A stretch of 32,223 nucleotides of DNA from Pseudomonadota bacterium (GTDB lineage Bacteria > Desulfobacterota > Syntrophorhabdia > Syntrophorhabdales > Syntrophorhabdaceae), in NCBI GenBank assembly GCA_026388215.1, contig JAPLKF010000009.1:1-32223 (forward strand), given 5' to 3'. This document shows, in pieces, positions 30,429 through 32,223 of the stretch. The notes below the pieces were generated by a model. It ran no database searches, was not told where the DNA came from, and saw nothing but the letters and a program-made list of their open reading frames with translations. Made by a program: the position numbers and the translations under genes. Numbering within the stretch: the first letter of the stretch is position 1; each line of letters begins with the position of its first letter.

Positions 30429-31703
30429 ATGGAACAAAACGATGATAACAGGTTACAGGAGTTTCGTCAACTGAAGCATGAAATTCGTATGTCAGGCGAG
30501 TTTCTGGTTGTCGGTATGGACATCGCCAAAGAGCGACACCATGCCTTCTTCGGTACGCCCACAGGTAAAACACTCTTGCGACGGCTCGTCTTTGAAAATA
30601 CGAAAGAGGGTTTTGAAGATCTTTGTTTTCAGGCAGACACACTGAAGACCCGGCATGCTCTGAAGAAGGTGGTATTCGGTATGGAGCCTACGGCTGATTA
30701 CCATAAACCCCTGGCAGAGTATCTGATCAGACAAAGACATATGGTGGTGCTTGTGGGAGGGGCTGCGGTAAAGAAGAACCGTGAACTCCTGGATGGACGG
30801 TGGGATAAAAATGATACCAAGGATGCCGCCAATGTTGCCGATCTTATTACCCAGGGGAAATGCCTGTTCTACGACTTCCCTTCATCGGATTTAAGAGCAT
30901 TGAGGAGCCTTCTCTCTTTAAAAAGACGCCTGAAGAAACAGGAACAGGGTTACAAAGTGAGAATCAGGAATCACCTTATTGCTCAATACTTCCCCGAGAT
31001 GGATAACTACTTCGGCTACGGTGAAGGACCGGCAATTGTCAAATGGTGTTTCAATCCGGCAGAACTTGCGAACTTACCCTTTGAAGAATTTGTACGTATG
31101 GTCTCCTCCCGCAACACAGGAGAAAACCAGCGAAGACGATTATTGGAAGTCCATAAGAAGGCAGCATCCTCTATCGGATGTGAGATAACTCCAGGTGTAT
31201 CATTCGAGGCGAAGGCACTTCTTGAGGAATTGCAACAGCTTCATAGAATAATACAGGAAACCGATGAAAAGATTGCCGGGATATGTAGCCGATTCCCCGA
31301 GTATACCTTTCTTTTGAGCATCCCCGGCTTCGGACCCGATATATCAGCAAAAGTACTCGGAGCCGTTGGTAATCCCCATAGATTTGACAATGAACGACAG
31401 GTTCTTAAAATGGCAGGGTTGGATCTCAGTGCTGATCGGAGTGGAAAGAAGAGTGAAGTTACTCCTGTCATCTCGAAGAAAGGCAAAGCAGATTTCCGTT
31501 ACGGTCTCTACCAGGCGGCGTTTATTGCCTCCACGAGAAATCACCGCTTCATGACCTACTTCACCAATAAGCTCAAAGGCAGGGAGCGGGAGCGTGGGAT
31601 ACTCACCAACAGGAGGGTCAAGCTGGCAGCAAAGATGCTTGTTATTGCCTGGACACTCATGAAGAAGAAGGAGGTGTTTGATCCAGGTTATATAAAAGAG
31701 TAA
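30429..31703 (+). CDS. IS110/IS1111-family transposase (DEDD recombinase)
   Basis: This 424-aa protein has an N-terminal RuvC-like DEDD domain (VVGMDIAKERHHAF, Asp31; VFGMEPTADYH, Glu86; KNDTKDAANVADL, Asp129/Asp132). Its C-terminal transposase_20 domain has LLSIPGFGPDISAKVLGAVG and AGLDLSADRSGKKSEV, holding the serine used in recombination. I chose the ATG at 30429 with aaggaggtct just before it; the frame is open back to 30300. The full length and unbroken frame suggest an active element. Base composition is more GC-rich than the neighbours. Confidence 0.93.
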   Translation: MEQNDDNRLQEFRQLKHEIRMSGEFLVVGMDIAKERHHAFFGTPTGKTLLRRLVFENTKEGFEDLCFQADTLKTRHALKKVVFGMEPTADYHKPLAEYLIRQRHMVVLVGGAAVKKNRELLDGRWDKNDTKDAANVADLITQGKCLFYDFPSSDLRALRSLLSLKRRLKKQEQGYKVRIRNHLIAQYFPEMDNYFGYGEGPAIVKWCFNPAELANLPFEEFVRMVSSRNTGENQRRRLLEVHKKAASSIGCEITPGVSFEAKALLEELQQLHRIIQETDEKIAGICSRFPEYTFLLSIPGFGPDISAKVLGAVGNPHRFDNERQVLKMAGLDLSADRSGKKSEVTPVISKKGKADFRYGLYQAAFIASTRNHRFMTYFTNKLKGRERERGILTNRRVKLAAKMLVIAWTLMKKKEVFDPGYIKE

Positions 31704-32030
31704 GCAACTGATTACTACCGGCGAGAGAGCCCGATGAAGAGCGTAGAGGCTTATGACCTCGTGAGGGACAATTCAGGGCCTCTCACCAGAATCATGCAAC
31801 CTGGATAAAGGATGATAGGTGGCGCTTTATGCATACCGGATACTGATAACGCTGAGGTGCGGGTTCGTTTTAAAGTGAGAAGATCGCCGGACATATGAAA
31901 GGGTTCCACAAAAGAACCGACAGGAGAGGTGTGTCATGAAAAAGATATGGTTTGCAACCGATTGATATTATGGAGATGATCTTTTATGAAATATTTTCTT
32001 GACAGGAGGAATATAGGATGTCCCTGCCCT
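31704..32030 (+). ncRNA. Candidate bridge RNA region of the IS110/IS1111 element
   Basis: About 330 bp after the transposase has no credible gene but several hairpins: gagg-cttatga-cctc near 31747-31761, gtgagg...cctctcac at about 31761-31788, and ggttc-cacaaaa-gaacc near 31902-31920. IS110-family elements encode a bridge RNA in a non-coding end, and IS1111 members usually carry it downstream of the transposase. The exact RNA ends and guide loops cannot be set from one copy. Beyond 32042 to the window end nothing else is recognised. Confidence 0.5.
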
Positions 32031-32223
32031 TTTATACTTGGGAATACTCATTCTGCTGAGAGAAATTAAGATCTATGAGGTTATGCTTGTTTTAATATTG
32101 CTTAAAAATATGGGGAGATCTTTAGTGGGGAAAAGAGGCGAGTAAAACCAAACAAAGCAGACCGCAGTATACCCCTCTTCCAGGACCAGAAAGCCTTATA
32201 CAAAATGTTCGGTAAAAAACGAA

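Larger units (their letters stand above)
30317..32042 (+). mobile_element. IS110/IS1111-family insertion sequence, approximate limits
   Basis: A complete IS110-type transposase is flanked by non-coding DNA. cccaaagtataa at 30317-30328 and ttatacttggg at 32032-32042 form an inverted repeat of 11-12 bp, with one gap, as expected for the subterminal repeats of the IS1111 subgroup. True ends lie slightly outside and cannot be fixed without an empty site. The 30135-30316 stretch shows nothing else. Confidence 0.65.

Noticed and set aside
32018-32143. Short hydrophobic frames after the IS element, one with an aggagg sequence before an ATG at 32019
   Set aside because: The ATG frame stops after 13 codons, and the longer hydrophobic frame has no start; no recognisable product.
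1-32223. tRNA, rRNA or CRISPR arrays
   Set aside because: I looked for cloverleaf-like arms and for regularly spaced repeats; only the dispersed repeats listed were found.

Overview
The window looks like a chromosomal piece of an anaerobic bacterium that reduces sulfur oxyanions. It carries nearly the whole dissimilatory sulfite reductase (dsr) toolkit on the minus strand, including dsrD and a DsrC with both C-terminal cysteines, the set typical of the reductive pathway. The combination (two dsrMK pairs, an RsbRD-type gene before dsrM, moderate GC, a THX ribosomal peptide) would fit Nitrospirota/Thermodesulfovibrionia or a deep Desulfobacterota lineage. I cannot place it more exactly, and sat, apr and qmo are not in this window.

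Layout. 1-489: 5' part of a dipeptide/oligopeptide ABC permease (minus). 490-897: no intact gene, but the decayed 3' end of a CHAT-domain gene (plus). 898-14309 (minus, read right to left): dsrA, dsrB, dsrD, dsrN, a 49-aa YHS-domain protein, dsrC, a second dsrM-like and dsrK-like pair, a YedF/DsrE-family gene, a 31-aa ribosomal protein THX, an RsbRD-type gene, then dsrM, dsrK, dsrJ, dsrO, dsrP. The two smallest genes are easy to miss. 14501-16206 (minus): a nifS-like and a nifU-like gene just upstream of dsrA. 16396-17931 (plus, divergent): a YeiH-type putative anion transporter with an unusual N-terminal insert. 18021-21653 (minus): four tightly packed genes (two paralogous GNAT-like proteins around a TraB/GumN-like protein, then a radical SAM/SPASM protein). 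21856-24936 (plus): siroheme decarboxylase-like protein and DNA polymerase I. 24869-25774 (minus): YihY-like membrane protein overlapping the polA 3' end. 25799-30134 (minus): accessory segment with an AbiE-like toxin-antitoxin pair, a PIN/Phd pair and an AAA/DUF4143 ATPase. 30300-32050 (plus): an IS110/IS1111-type element.

How it fits together. DsrAB reduces sulfite with siro(ama)heme made by DsrN, DsrD stimulates it, DsrC carries the sulfur as a trisulfide, and DsrMKJOP links DsrC to the menaquinone pool. The extra DsrMK pair suggests a second route for DsrC or a related disulfide. The siroheme decarboxylase-like gene belongs to the heme b branch that starts from the same siroheme precursor. 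nifU/nifS-like genes would be expected to supply Fe-S clusters or persulfide, but the NifS-like protein has lost the PLP lysine and the substrate arginine while keeping the persulfide cysteine. This is the most surprising observation in the window.

A second theme is small dispersed repeats. Several AT-rich or direct-repeat sequences sit between dsr genes, and some have become coding sequence (inside polA and the RsbRD-type gene, and at several apparent N-termini).
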